From Anodontia alba (taxonomy: Eukaryota; Mollusca; Bivalvia; Lucinida; Lucinidae): DNA of 64,000 bases. The stretch's first letter is position 1. Every line of letters begins with the position of its first letter. Shown here in pieces: positions 21,886 to 32,734 of the stretch. The DNA lies in NCBI GenBank assembly GCA_964016985.1, contig OZ024823.1:37925687-37989686 (forward strand), written 5' to 3'. A program made the translations under genes and the position numbers. The notes under the pieces were generated by a model. It did no database searches. It worked only from the letters and a program-made list of their open reading frames with translations, and was not told where the DNA came from.

Positions 21886-21894
<9 letters not shown>
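21641..21894. repeat. Near-perfect palindrome of two opposed SINE heads
   Basis: Left arm 21641-21761 (minus SINE) and right arm 21774-21894 (plus SINE): about 121-bp arms around a 12-nt loop. The inner edge is CTACGCTTGTT on one side and AACAAGCGTAG on the other. The right arm ends in TTTCTCCC and runs into (TA)n. Confidence 0.85.

Positions 21895-21952
<58 letters not shown>
21774..21952 (+). mobile_element. SINE of type 3, copy 3, ending in (TA)n and T run
   Basis: Plus-strand copy: AACAAGCGTAGTGGTGCAG, then GGGTTCGAGCCTCACTC, then TTTCATATTTCTCCCTA, then about 24 TA and 13 T. The (TA) run replaces the sequence that follows TATATAGGGAGAAAT in the minus copies. Confidence 0.8.
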
Positions 21953-21953
<1 letters not shown>

Positions 21954-22481
21954 CTTTTCTTTAGATCCTGTATATGTGTATATTTTGTATATATCCATGT
22001 ACTATGTTTTGTTTATGGCAAGACTGTTTTCGTGCTATATTACTGCAATTTTTGTCTAGTGACTGGTGTTGTCAGATATGTCCTGTTTTAGTGAATTAAG
22101 CAAATCTGCCTTACATCAGCTCACAGTGTATATTCAAACCTGATTATCTTTCTTATTATAACTTGATGACTATTTAATGTTGTGTCAAAGGTTGAACGAG
22201 TTCATCCAAAATCCTTCTTCGGTAAGCATGACTAAAAAAAGCATCTTGGGCATTTTCAAACTTATCAGTGAAGCTTTCGGTGATAGCACCACGAGAATAA
22301 AAAATTACATCACACAGGGGTATGACTGTCTTTTGAATAGTATAAATTGTCGTATTGGCACCATCCACTCAGTCTTTCTCTTTTTGTATTTTACTTTAGA
22401 ATTTTCATATCAATTGTGGCTTCACAATAATAATTATTCTTTTTTTTCTTCCATACCCAATAACAAAAAAAAACAACAAAA
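21953..22481. other. No recognised element; opposed unassigned open frames
   Basis: Overlapping opposite-strand open frames lie at 22177-22497 (plus, 106 residues) and 22174-22368 (minus, 64 residues, with DVIFYSRGAITESFTDKFEN). Neither matches a family I know. A donor-like GTAAGC follows CTTCTTCG near 22220. Coding is possible but unsupported. Confidence 0.2.
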
Positions 22482-25161
22482 AACAAGAGGACCATGATGG
22501 TCCTATATCGCTCACCTGACCAAACAGATTTGCATATTTACTGTTGAAGTTTCAGCCAAGTTCACTGCTCTAGGATTTTTGTATAAACTTTTTAGCACTA
22601 ACCACCCCCAACCCCCTCCACCACACCCCCGGCCATGTTTTTTTACAAATCTTGACAACTTGAACTGAATCTTAAAAGAGGGTCACCAAAGGAACATTTC
22701 TGCCAAGTTATATTGAAATTGGTCCAGTGGTTTAAAAAGTTTTATATAGCTATAAAGCCCTACGCCCTAACGGCCATGTTTTTTGACGAATCATGACAGC
22801 TTGAACAAACTTGGTAGAGGGTCACCAAAGGAACATTCCTGCCAAGTTATACTGAAATCTGTTCAGTGGTTTCTGACGAGAAGATTTTTAAAGTTTTCTA
22901 TTTAGATATATAGGGAAAACAAGAAGATTTTTTTTCAAGTTTTCTATATAGATATATAGGGAAAATAAGCCCCACCCCCTTGCAGCCATATTTTTTGACA
23001 AATCATGATGGCTTGAACAACCTTGGAAGAGGGTGACCAAAGACACATTCCTTCCAAATTATATTGAAATCAGTCCATTGGTTTCTGCCAAGAGGATTTT
23101 TAAAGTTTTCTATATAGATACATATATAGGGAAAATAAGCCCTGCCCCCTGGCGGCCATGTTTTTTGACAAATCCAAATGGCTTGAACAATCTTGGTAGA
23201 GGATCACCAAAAGAACATTTCTGCAAAATTATATGGAAATCGGTCCAGTGGTTTGGGACAAGATGATTTTTACATTTTTCTATATATAGGGAAAATAAGC
23301 CCTGCCCCCTGGCGGCCATGTTTTTTGACAAATCCAAATGACTCAAACAATCTTGGTAGAGGATCACTAGAGGAACATTTCTACAAAATTATATGGAAAT
23401 CGGTCCAGTGATTTTTAAAGTTTTCTATATAGATATATAGGGAAAATAAGCCCCACCCCCTGGCAGCCATGTGTTTTGACGAATCCAAATGGCTTGAACA
23501 ATCTTGGTAGAGGATCACCAAAGGAACATTTTTGCAAAATTATATTGAAGTCAGTCCAGTGGTTTCGGACAAGAAGATTTTTAAAGTTTTCTATATAGAT
23601 ATATAGGGAAAATAAGCCCTGCCCTCTTGTGGCCATGTTTTTTGACAAATCCAAATGGCTTGAACAATCTTGGTAGAGGATCACCAAAGGAACATTTCTG
23701 CAAAATTATATGGAAATCGGTCCAGTGGTTTCGGAAAAGAAGATTTTTACATTTTTCAATATAGATATATAGGGAAAATAAGCCCTGCCTCCTGTCGGCC
23801 ATGTTTTTTGACTAATCAAAATGGCTCGAACAATCTTGGTAGAGAATCACCAAAGGAACATTTCTGCAAAATTACATGGAAATCGGTCCAGTGGTTTCTT
23901 ACGAGAAGATTTTTAAAGTTTTCTATATAGATATATAGGGAAATTAAGCCCCGCCCCCTGGCGGCCATGTTTTTTGACGAATCCAAATGGCTTGAACAAT
24001 CTTGGTAGAGGATCACTAAAGGAACATTTTTGCAAAATTATATTGAAATCAGTCCAATGGTTTCGGACAAGAAGATTTTTAAAGTTTTCTATATAGATAT
24101 ATAGGGAAAATAAGCCCCGCCCCCTGGCGGCCATGTTTTTTGACAAATCCAGATGGCCTGAACAATCTTGGTAGAGGATCACCAAAGGAACATTTCTGCA
24201 AAATTATATGGAAATCAGTCCTGCGGTTTCTGACAAGAAGATTTTTAAAGTTTTCTATATAGATATATAGGGAAAATAAGCCCCGCCCCCTAGCGGCCAT
24301 GTTTTTTGACGAATCCAAATGGCTTGAACAATCTTGGTAGAGGATCACCAAAGGAACATTTCTGCAAAATTACATTTAAATCGGTCTAGTGGTTTCTGAC
24401 AAGAAGATTTTTAAAGTTTTCTATATAGATACATAGGGAAAATAAGCCCCGCCCCCTGGCGGCCATGTTTTCTGACAAATCCAAATGGCTTGAACAATCT
24501 TGGTAGAGGATCACCAAAGGAACATTTCTGCAAAATTACATTGAAATCGGTCCAGTGGTTTCTGACAAGAAGATTTTTATATAGATACATAGGGAAAATA
24601 AGCCCCGCCCCCTGGCGGCCATGTTTTCTGACAAATCCAAATGGCTTGAACAATCTTGGTAGAGGATCACCAAAGGAACATTTCTGCAAAATTACATTGA
24701 AATCGGTCCAGTGGTTTCTGACAAGAAGATTTTTATAGTTTTCTATATAGATACATAGGGAAAATAAGCCCCGCCCCCTGGCGGCCATGTTTTTTGACGA
24801 ATCCGAATGGCTTGAACAATCTTGGTAGAGGATCACCAAAGGAACATTTCTGCAAAATTATATTGAAATCTGTCCAGTGCTTTGTGACAAGAAGATTTTT
24901 TAGGTTTTTAGTTAAAAATCTATTTTTAGCTCCTGTGACCTAGATATGCAATGGACCGGAACCATTTGAACAACTTTGAAAGAGGACCAACCCAGGATCA
25001 TTCCTGTGAAGTTTGGTCAAATCCAAACAGTGGTTTAGGAGGAGATGTTGTTTAAAGATTGTGGACGGACGGAGGGACGGACATACGGACGATGACGACG
25101 ACGACGACGGACGGTGAGTGATCACAAAAGCTCACCTTGAGCTTTCAGCTCAGGTGAGCTA
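22482..25161 (+). mobile_element. A-family Pearl-like element A3, complete
   Basis: Starts AACAAGAGGACCATGATGG (palindrome AGGACCATGATGGTCCT), then TATCGCTCACCTGACC, then a 5' segment of TTTCAGCCAAGTTCACTGC. About 14 A units (about 166 bp) follow, then the 3' segment TTTTTAGCTCCTGTGACC. Next come an ACGG/ACG run (about 25063-25112) and the terminal hairpin AGCTCACCTTGAGC paired with GCTCAGGTGAGCT. Two units around 24430-24735 share a shortened 152-bp form and are a fresh duplication. Non-autonomous: no replicase or helicase. Confidence 0.92.
25063..25112. repeat. ACGG/ACG microsatellite of A3
   Basis: GGACGGACGGAGGGACGG grading into ACG trinucleotides, in the position typical of Pearl elements just before the 3' hairpin. 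Confidence 0.9.
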
Positions 25162-25214
25162 AAAATGGCTAAATGGGCGTCATTGCATCTGTTGTTCATA
25201 CACCATTATAAAAG

Positions 25215-25414
25215 ACCCTGGATAACTGGCACACTGTATTTACACTGTCTAAGCAAACAGTGTGGACCCAGAGTGGAATGCAGAGAAATTAGAGTCATTA
25301 CTGGATGTCTCTCATCTGGCAATTTTAGATAAATAAAAAGGTAGCTGAATGACCTTGTTAAATTTTTGGGGCAAGTATGGTAATGTGTCAGAATGTTTAG
25401 GGTAAACATGGTAT
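25215..25414 (+). mobile_element. Dispersed repeat with GTGGACCC block, copy 3
   Basis: AAGCAAACAGTGTGGACCC, then TCTCATCTGGCAATTTTAG, then GGGGCAAGTATGGTAATG, then TTTAGGGTAAACATGGTA. Same order as 9152-9415 but more diverged. Confidence 0.5.
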
Positions 25415-25875
25415 TTTTTCTCTCTTCTTTCTTTTAGTTTTTGGCAATAAACAACACTATTAGGTCGTTATCTCAAAATTATCATAAAAGGCCACAGGCT
25501 AAGTGTCCCCCGATGTTTAAAATGTCAGTATGTGGTGAATATGTCTAAAACATATATGTCCTAAACAATGTTTTGAGATTTTACAAGCTTTTCAACAGAC
25601 TAATTTTTTTTCATTTTCCAAAATGTTGTATGGAACAATGTATGGAAAAAAAGTGATCTCCAAATTATTTAAGATGAATGGGTACACTTTAAGGGCCAAC
25701 TGTGTCATTTTTAGTTTTGCCTCTCTTCTTATTGCATCATCATGGATCACCTTTAGGTCATGGGAACAATATCTAGATAGTTTCAAAATCCCCTGAACAC
25801 TGTATGAGGAGTTGCAGAGATAATAATTTCTGTTGGCAACAGGACTATAACTAACAAAGGGCCATAATTCTTGTA

Positions 25876-28857
25876 AACAAGAGGACCATGATGGTCCTAT
25901 ATCACTCACCTGAGCAAACAGATCTGCATACTTATATTAGTATTGAAGTTTCAGCCAAGTTCACTGCTCTAAATTTTATAGCCCTGCACCCCCCACACCC
26001 CACAGCAGCCATGTTTTTTTCTTTTTAATGCATCATGACAACTAAATCTTGAAAGAGGGTCACCAAAGGAACATTTCTGCCAAGTTATATTGAAATTGGT
26101 CCAGTGGTTTCTGACAAAAAGATTTTTAGAGTGTTTTATATTGCTATAAAGCCCTACCCCCTAACAGCCATTTTTTTTTTTTGACGAATCATGACACCTT
26201 GAAAAAACTTGGTTGAGGGTCACCAAAGGAACAATCTGTTTACCAAGTTAAACCAAGTTAAATTGAAATCGGTTCAGTGGTTTCTGACAAGAAGATTTTC
26301 AAAGTTTTCTATCTACATATATAGGGAAAATAAGCCTCACCCCCTAACAGCCATGTTTTTTTGACAAATCAGGATTGCTTGAACATTCTTGGTAGAGGGT
26401 CACCAAAGCAACGTTGAAATCGGTCAGGGGTATTTGACAAGAAGAATTTCAAAGTTTTCTATACAGATATATACAGAAAATAAGCCCCGTCCCCTCTGGG
26501 GGCCATGTTTTTTGACGTATCATGAAAGCTTGAACAATCTTGGTAGAAGGTCACCATTCCTGTCAAGTTACATTGAATTCGGTGTAACAGTTTCTTACAA
26601 AAAGATTTTTAAAGTTTTTTATATAGATATATAGGAAAAATAAGCCCCGCCCACATAGCGGCCATGTTTTTTGACGAATAATGACAGCTTGAACAACCTT
26701 GGTAGAGGGTCACCAAAGAAACATTCCTGCTAGGTTATATTGAAATCGGTCCAGTGGTTTCTGACAAGAAGATTATTAAAGTTTTCTATATAGATATATA
26801 GGGAAAATAAGCCCCACCCGCTAGCGGCCATGTTTTTTGACAAATCACGATTACTTGAACAATCTTGGTAAAGGGTCACCAAGGAAGGGTCACCAAGGTA
26901 ACATGTCTGCCAAGTTATATTGAAATCAGTCCAGTGGTTTCTGACAAGAAGATTTTTTCAAGTTTTCTATATAGATATACAGGGAAAATAAGCCCCACCC
27001 CCTAGCAGCTATGTTTTTTGACAAATCATGACGGCCTGAACAATCTTGGTAAAGGGTCACCAAGGAAACATTTCTGCCAAGTTATACTGAAATCGGTCCA
27101 GTGGTTTCTGACTAGAAGATTTTTTTTCAAGTTTTCTATATAGATATATAGGGAAAATAAGCCCCACCCCCTTGCAGCCATATTTTTTGACGAATCATGA
27201 TGGCTTGAACAACCTTGGAAGAGGGTGACCAAAGACACATTCCTTCCAAGTGATATTGAAATCAATCCATCGGTTTCTGACAAGAAGATTTTTAAAGTTT
27301 TCTATATAGATACATATATAGGGAAAATAAGCCCTGCCCCCTGGCGGACATGTTTTTTGATGAATCCAAACGGCTTGAACAATCTTGGTAGAGGATCACC
27401 AAAAGAACATTTCTGCAAAATTATATGGAAATCGGTCCAGTGGTTTGGGACAAGATGATTTTTACATTTTTCTATATATAGGGAAAATAAGCCCCGCCCT
27501 CTGGCGGCCATGTTTTTTGACTAATCCAAATGGCTCGAGCAATCTTGGTAGAGGATCACTAAAGGAACATTTCTACAAAATTGTATGGAAATCGGTCCAG
27601 TGGTTCTGACAAGAAGATTTTTAAAGTTTTCTATATAGATATATAGGGAAAATAAGCCCCACCCCCTGGCAGCCATGTTTTTCGACGAATCCAAATGGCT
27701 TGAACAATCTTTGTAGAGGATCACCAAAGGAACATTTTTGCAAAATTATATTGAAGTCGGTCCAGTGGTTTCGGACAAGAAGATTTTTACATTTTTCAAA
27801 ATAGATATATAGGGAAAATAAGCCCCACCCCTGGCGGCCATGTTTTTTGACTAATCCAGATGGCTCGAACAATCTTGGTAGAGGATCACCAAAGGAACAT
27901 TTCTGCAAAATTATATGGAAATCGGTCCAGTGGTTTCTGACAAGAAGATTTTTAAAGTTTTCTATATAGATATATAGGGAAATTAAGCCCCGCCCCCTGG
28001 CGGCCATGTTTTTTGACAAATCCAAATGGCTTGAACAATCTTGGTAGAGGATCATCAAAGGAACATTTCTGCAAAATTATATTGAAATCGGTCCAGTGGT
28101 TTTGGACAAGAAGATTTTTAAACTTTTCTATATAGATATATAGGGAAAATAAGCCCCGCCCCCCGGCGGCCATGTTTTTTGATGAATCCAAATGGCCTGA
28201 ACAATCTTGGTAGAAGATCACCAAAGGAACATTTCTGCAAAATTATATGGAAATCAGTCCAGCAGTTTCTGACAAGAAGATTTTTAAAGTTTTCTATATA
28301 GATATATAGGGAAAATAAGCCCCGCCCCCTAGCGGCCATGTTTTTTGACGAATCCAAATGGCTTGAACAATCTTGGTAGAGGATCACCAAAGGAACATTT
28401 CTGCAAAATTACATTGAAATCGGTCCAGTGGTTTCTGACAAGAAGATTTTTAAAGTTTTCTATATAGATATATAGGGAAAATAAGCCCCGCCCCCTGGCG
28501 CCATGTTTTTTGACGAATCCAAATGGCTTGAACAATCTTGGTAGAGGATCATCAAAGGAACATTTCTGCAAAATTATATTGAAATCGGTCCAGTGGTTTC
28601 TGACAAGAAGATTTTTTAAGTTTTTAGTTAAAAAATCTATTTTTAGCTCCTGTGACCTAGATATGCAATGGACCGGAACCATTTGAACAACTTTGAAAGA
28701 GGACCAACCATGGATCATTCCTGTGAAGTTTGGTCAAAATCCAATCAGTGGTTTAGGAGGAGATGTTGTTTAAAGATTGTGGACGGACGGACATACGGAC
28801 GACGACGACGACGACAACGACGATGACGACGGATGGTGAGTGATCACAAAAGCTCAC

Positions 28858-28883
<26 letters not shown>
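25876..28883 (+). mobile_element. A-family element A4, complete, inside H
   Basis: AACAAGAGGACCATGATGG start, about 16 A units, 3' segment, ACGG/ACG run (about 28780-28832) and hairpin end GGTGAGCTA. It interrupts an H unit: left flank CCATAATTCTTGTA, right flank AAAAGGTAGTCAAG. The uninterrupted neighbour at about 29047 reads CTTGTAAAAAAAGTAGTC. The unit variants appear in the same order as in A3: a GATACATATATAGGG unit, then one with GGGACAAGATGATTTTTAC. A3 and A4 therefore share a recent array ancestor. Confidence 0.92.
28780..28832. repeat. ACGG/ACG microsatellite of A4
   Basis: GGACGGACGGACATACGG followed by about ten ACG/ATG trinucleotides. Confidence 0.9.
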
Positions 28884-28889
<6 letters not shown>

Positions 28890-30467
28890 GGTAGTCAAGT
28901 GCACCTTGGTATAATATGAGCCTCTTCAGGTCATAGGAACAATCACTGAAAGGATTCATCCAAATTCATTGAAAACGGATCACCTTTAGGTCATGGGAAC
29001 AATCTGCAGAGATAATAATTTCTGCTGGCAACATGACAATAACTACCAAAGGGCCATAAATCTTGTAAAAAAAGTAGTCAATTGCACTTTGGTATAATAT
29101 GAGCCTCTTCAGGTCATGGGAACAATAACTGAAAGGTTTCATCCAAATTCATTGAAAACTGCAAGTCGTGTTGCAGGGCCAAGATTTCATAAAGAAAAAA
29201 AATAACAAAGGGAAATAACTTTGGTAAAAATCAGTACAGCATGACCTTGATAAAATATGATCATCTTCAGGTCATGGGAACAATAAATGGAAAGTTTCAT
29301 CAAAATCCCTTGAAAACTGTAAGAGAAGTTGCGGAGACAAGATTGTGTCTATGGATGGACAGACAGATTGATGGACAGACTGAAGGATGAACCCATCCCT
29401 ATAGTTCCTTTGAATAACGTTGGGGGACAACAATAACTGGTAAGTTTCATCAAAATCCCTTGAGAACTTTGCGGCGACAAGATTGTGTCTAGGGACGGAC
29501 AGACGAACACATTACTATGGTCCCTTTGACTAACGTCTAGGGACAACAATAACTGGAAAGTTTTATCAAAATTGTTTGAGAACTGTATGAGGAGTTGTGG
29601 AGACAAGAACTTCAGTTGATACTACAGCAAGTGCCCAGAGGGTCACGTATATCCCTGGCCGGAGCCATTTCTTACTTATAAAATATTTTAAAGTTAATGA
29701 TAATGATATAAGGCAAGATATAGTTTACAATGTCAGTCTCTGAGTGACACTGATCTATCATCCCAAGTACAACTTTCCTGGAGTAAATAGTCTTCAAGAC
29801 ATGAAGCAAATTTGCTGGGCCATAAAATATTGGTCACTGACCTACATATACTGGAGAAATTAATCTGATGGTCACACTGATGCATTATACCAACTATGCT
29901 ATTAATCCATTAGATAATCTAAAAGATATTAAGCAAAATCACTAGACCATAAAATATAGGTCATACTGATTTATATTTACTTTGAGGTGAAAGTTTGGGT
30001 CGCACTGTGTCATTATATGTAAATGTGACATTTAGGTATCAAATAGTGGGTGATTTAAGACAAAATCACAGGGCTATGAAATATAGGTCACAAAATCCCA
30101 AAATATAACATAAAATCACTGGACTATGAAATATAGGTCACAGTGACCTACATTTACTTTTAGGTCAACTGTTGGATCATACTAATTCATAATCCCAAAA
30201 AATGATGTTCATACATCAATTAGCATTCAAGATATGCGGCAAAATTACTGGACCATAAAATATAGGTCAAGGTGACCTACATTTGTTATGCTGTCAATCA
30301 CGGTGTCACATAGAACCAATATTCCAAGTATCACATTAATCCATGAAAAAGTCTTCAAGATATAAGGCAAAATCGCTGGAGCATGAAAATATGATCACAA
30401 TGACTTTGACCTTATTACACTGAATGTTGATGTGATAAATATGTCTGATGCCCATCCTTCTTTAAGA

Positions 30468-30770
30468 TTGATTGATTGTGTTGGGTTTTAACGACATGTC
30501 AACCCTTGTGTGTCATTTTGTGTCGTCTCCCAGAGAAAGGGAGAAGAGAAACAGAAGAGATAGTAGAGAAGAGATGAAAGAGATGAAAGAGAGGGACTGG
30601 GGAGAAAGAGGAAAATGAATAACAGTGAAGACACAGAAGAAATAAAAACATTCCCCTCTACCAATACCTGCTGAAAGGACAGCAGGCCTTGCCCAACTGT
30701 AAGCCAATATCAGCTGGACGCCCTGGTGACGCAAGATACACGACACCTTTGCCTCACCCAACCACCCCCA
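30468..30770 (-). mobile_element. SINE of type 2, copy 2
   Basis: Same body and tail as 5691-5977 (plus strand: GATTGTGTTGGGTTTTAACG, then CTGGACGCCCTGGTGACG, then ACCCAACCACCCCC). It interrupts a G unit between TCCTTCTTTAA and AAGTTGTTTG; the next G unit lacks it. The target-site duplication is short or eroded. Confidence 0.8.
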
Positions 30771-30984
30771 GAAGTTGTTTGTATAAACAAACTGCAACAT
30801 ACTACTTTATTGAGGCATTAAACCATGAAATAGGCTTCAAAATCTGTATAAGTCTTCAAGATATAAGGCAAAATCACTGAAGTATAAAAATAGGGTCACA
30901 ATGACCTTAACCTTATTACACTGAATGTTGATGTGCTAAATATGTCTGATGTCCATCCTTCTTTAATAATAGGTTGTTTGCATA

Positions 30985-32734
30985 AACAAGATGGTCCTAT
31001 ATCGCTCACCTGAGCAAACAGTTTTGCACACTTACTGTTGAAGTTTCAGCCAAGTTCACTGCTCTAAGATTTTTGTATAAATTTTATAGCCCTGCTCCCC
31101 AGCGGCCATGTTTTTTTCATGCATCATGATGGCTTGAACTGAATCTTGAAAGAGGATCACCAAAGGAATAATTCTGCCATATTGAAATCGGTCCAGTGGT
31201 TTCTGACAAAAAGATTTTTAAAATGTTTTATATAGCTATATAGGGAAAATAAGCCCCATCCCCTAATAGCCATGTTATTTGACGAATCATGACTGCTTGA
31301 ACAAACTTGGTAGAGGGTCACCATAGGAACATTCCTGCCAAGTTATATTGAAATCGGTCCAGTGGTTTCTGACAAGAAGATTTTTAAAGTTTTCTATTTA
31401 GGTATATAGGGAAAATAAGCCCCACCCTTGCAGCCATGTTTTTTGACGAATCATGATTGCTTGAACAATCTTGGTAGAGGGTCACCAAAGCAACATTCCT
31501 GCCAAGTAATATTGAAATCAGATAGGTGGTTTCTGACATGAAGAATTTTAAAGTTTTCTATGCAGATATATACGAAAAATAAACCCCGCCCCCAGGCAGC
31601 CATGTTTTTTAATGTATCATGAGGGCATGTACAATCTTGGTAGAAGGTTACCAAAGCAACATTCCTGCCAAGTTACATTGAACTTGATCCAACGGTTTCT
31701 TAAGAGAAGACTTTTAAAGTTTTCTATATAGATATATAGGGAAAATATGCCCCGCCCTAGCGGCTATGTTTTTTGACAAATCATGACGGCTTGAACAATC
31801 TTGGTAAAGGGTCACCAAAGAAACATTCCTGCCAAGTGATACTGAAATCGGTCCATTGGTTTCTGACAAGAAGATTTTTAAAACTTTTCTATATAGATAC
31901 ACAAGGAAAATAAGCCCCGCCCCCTGGCGGCCAGGTTTTTTGATGAATCATGATAATTTAAACAATCTTGGTAGAGGGTCAACAAGGAAACATTTCTGCC
32001 AAGTTATAATGAAATCAGTCCAGTGGTTTCTGACATGAAGATTTTTATTTTAAAGTTTTCTATATAGATGTATAGGAAAATTAAGCCCCGCCCCCTGGCA
32101 GCCACGTTTTTTTGACAAATGATGACGACTTGAACAATCTTGGTAGAGGGTTACAAAAGAAACATTCCTGCAATGTTATACCGAAATCGGTCCAGTGGTT
32201 TCTGACAAGACGATCATTATATAGATATATAGGGAAAATAAGCCCCGCCCCCTAGTGGCCATGTTTTTTGACGAATCCAAATGGCTTGAACAATCTTGGT
32301 AGAGGATAACCAAAGGAACACTTCTGCAAAATTATATAGAAATCAGCCAGTTGTTTCTGACAAGAAGATTTTTTAAAGTTTTTATAAAGATATATAGGGA
32401 AAATAAGCCCCGCCCCCTGGCGGCCATGTTTTTTGATGAATCCAAACGGCTTGAACAATCTTGGTAGAGGATTACCAAAGGAACATTTCTGCAAAATTAT
32501 ATTGAAATCGGTCTCGTGGTTTCTGACAAGAAGATTTTTAAAGTTTTCTATATAGATTATATAGGGAAAATAAGCCCCGCCCCCTGGCGGCTATGTTTTT
32601 TGAGGAATCTAAATGGCTTGAAAAATCTTGGTAGAGGACCACCAAAGGAACATTTCTGCAAAATTATATTGAAATCAGTCCAGTGGTTTCTGACAAGAAG
32701 ATTTTTAAAGTTTTCTATATAGATGTAAAGGGAA
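30985..32734 (+). mobile_element. A-family element A5, left part, inside G
   Basis: AACAAGATGGTCCTATATC: the 5' palindrome has lost its first half. It then has TCGCTCACCTGAGC and about ten A units, interrupted after AGGGAAA by B at 32735. It sits in a G unit: left GTTGTTTGCATAA, right ACAAACTGCAATATACTAC (from 37878). The intact G unit at about 30776 reads TTGTATAAACAAACTGC, so the insertion left no extra duplication. Confidence 0.88.

Noticed and set aside
21015..22091. Frames rich in YIYIYI or IYIYIY
   Set aside because: Encoded by (TA)n microsatellites.
23110..24839. Many 60-145 residue minus-strand frames with shared words such as HGRQGAG, LLVRNHWTDF and CSFGDPLPRLFKPF
   Set aside because: They are translations of the 166-bp A unit. 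The frame shifts each unit (166 is not a multiple of three) and the same words recur in all A elements with indels; there are no conserved starts or codon bias.
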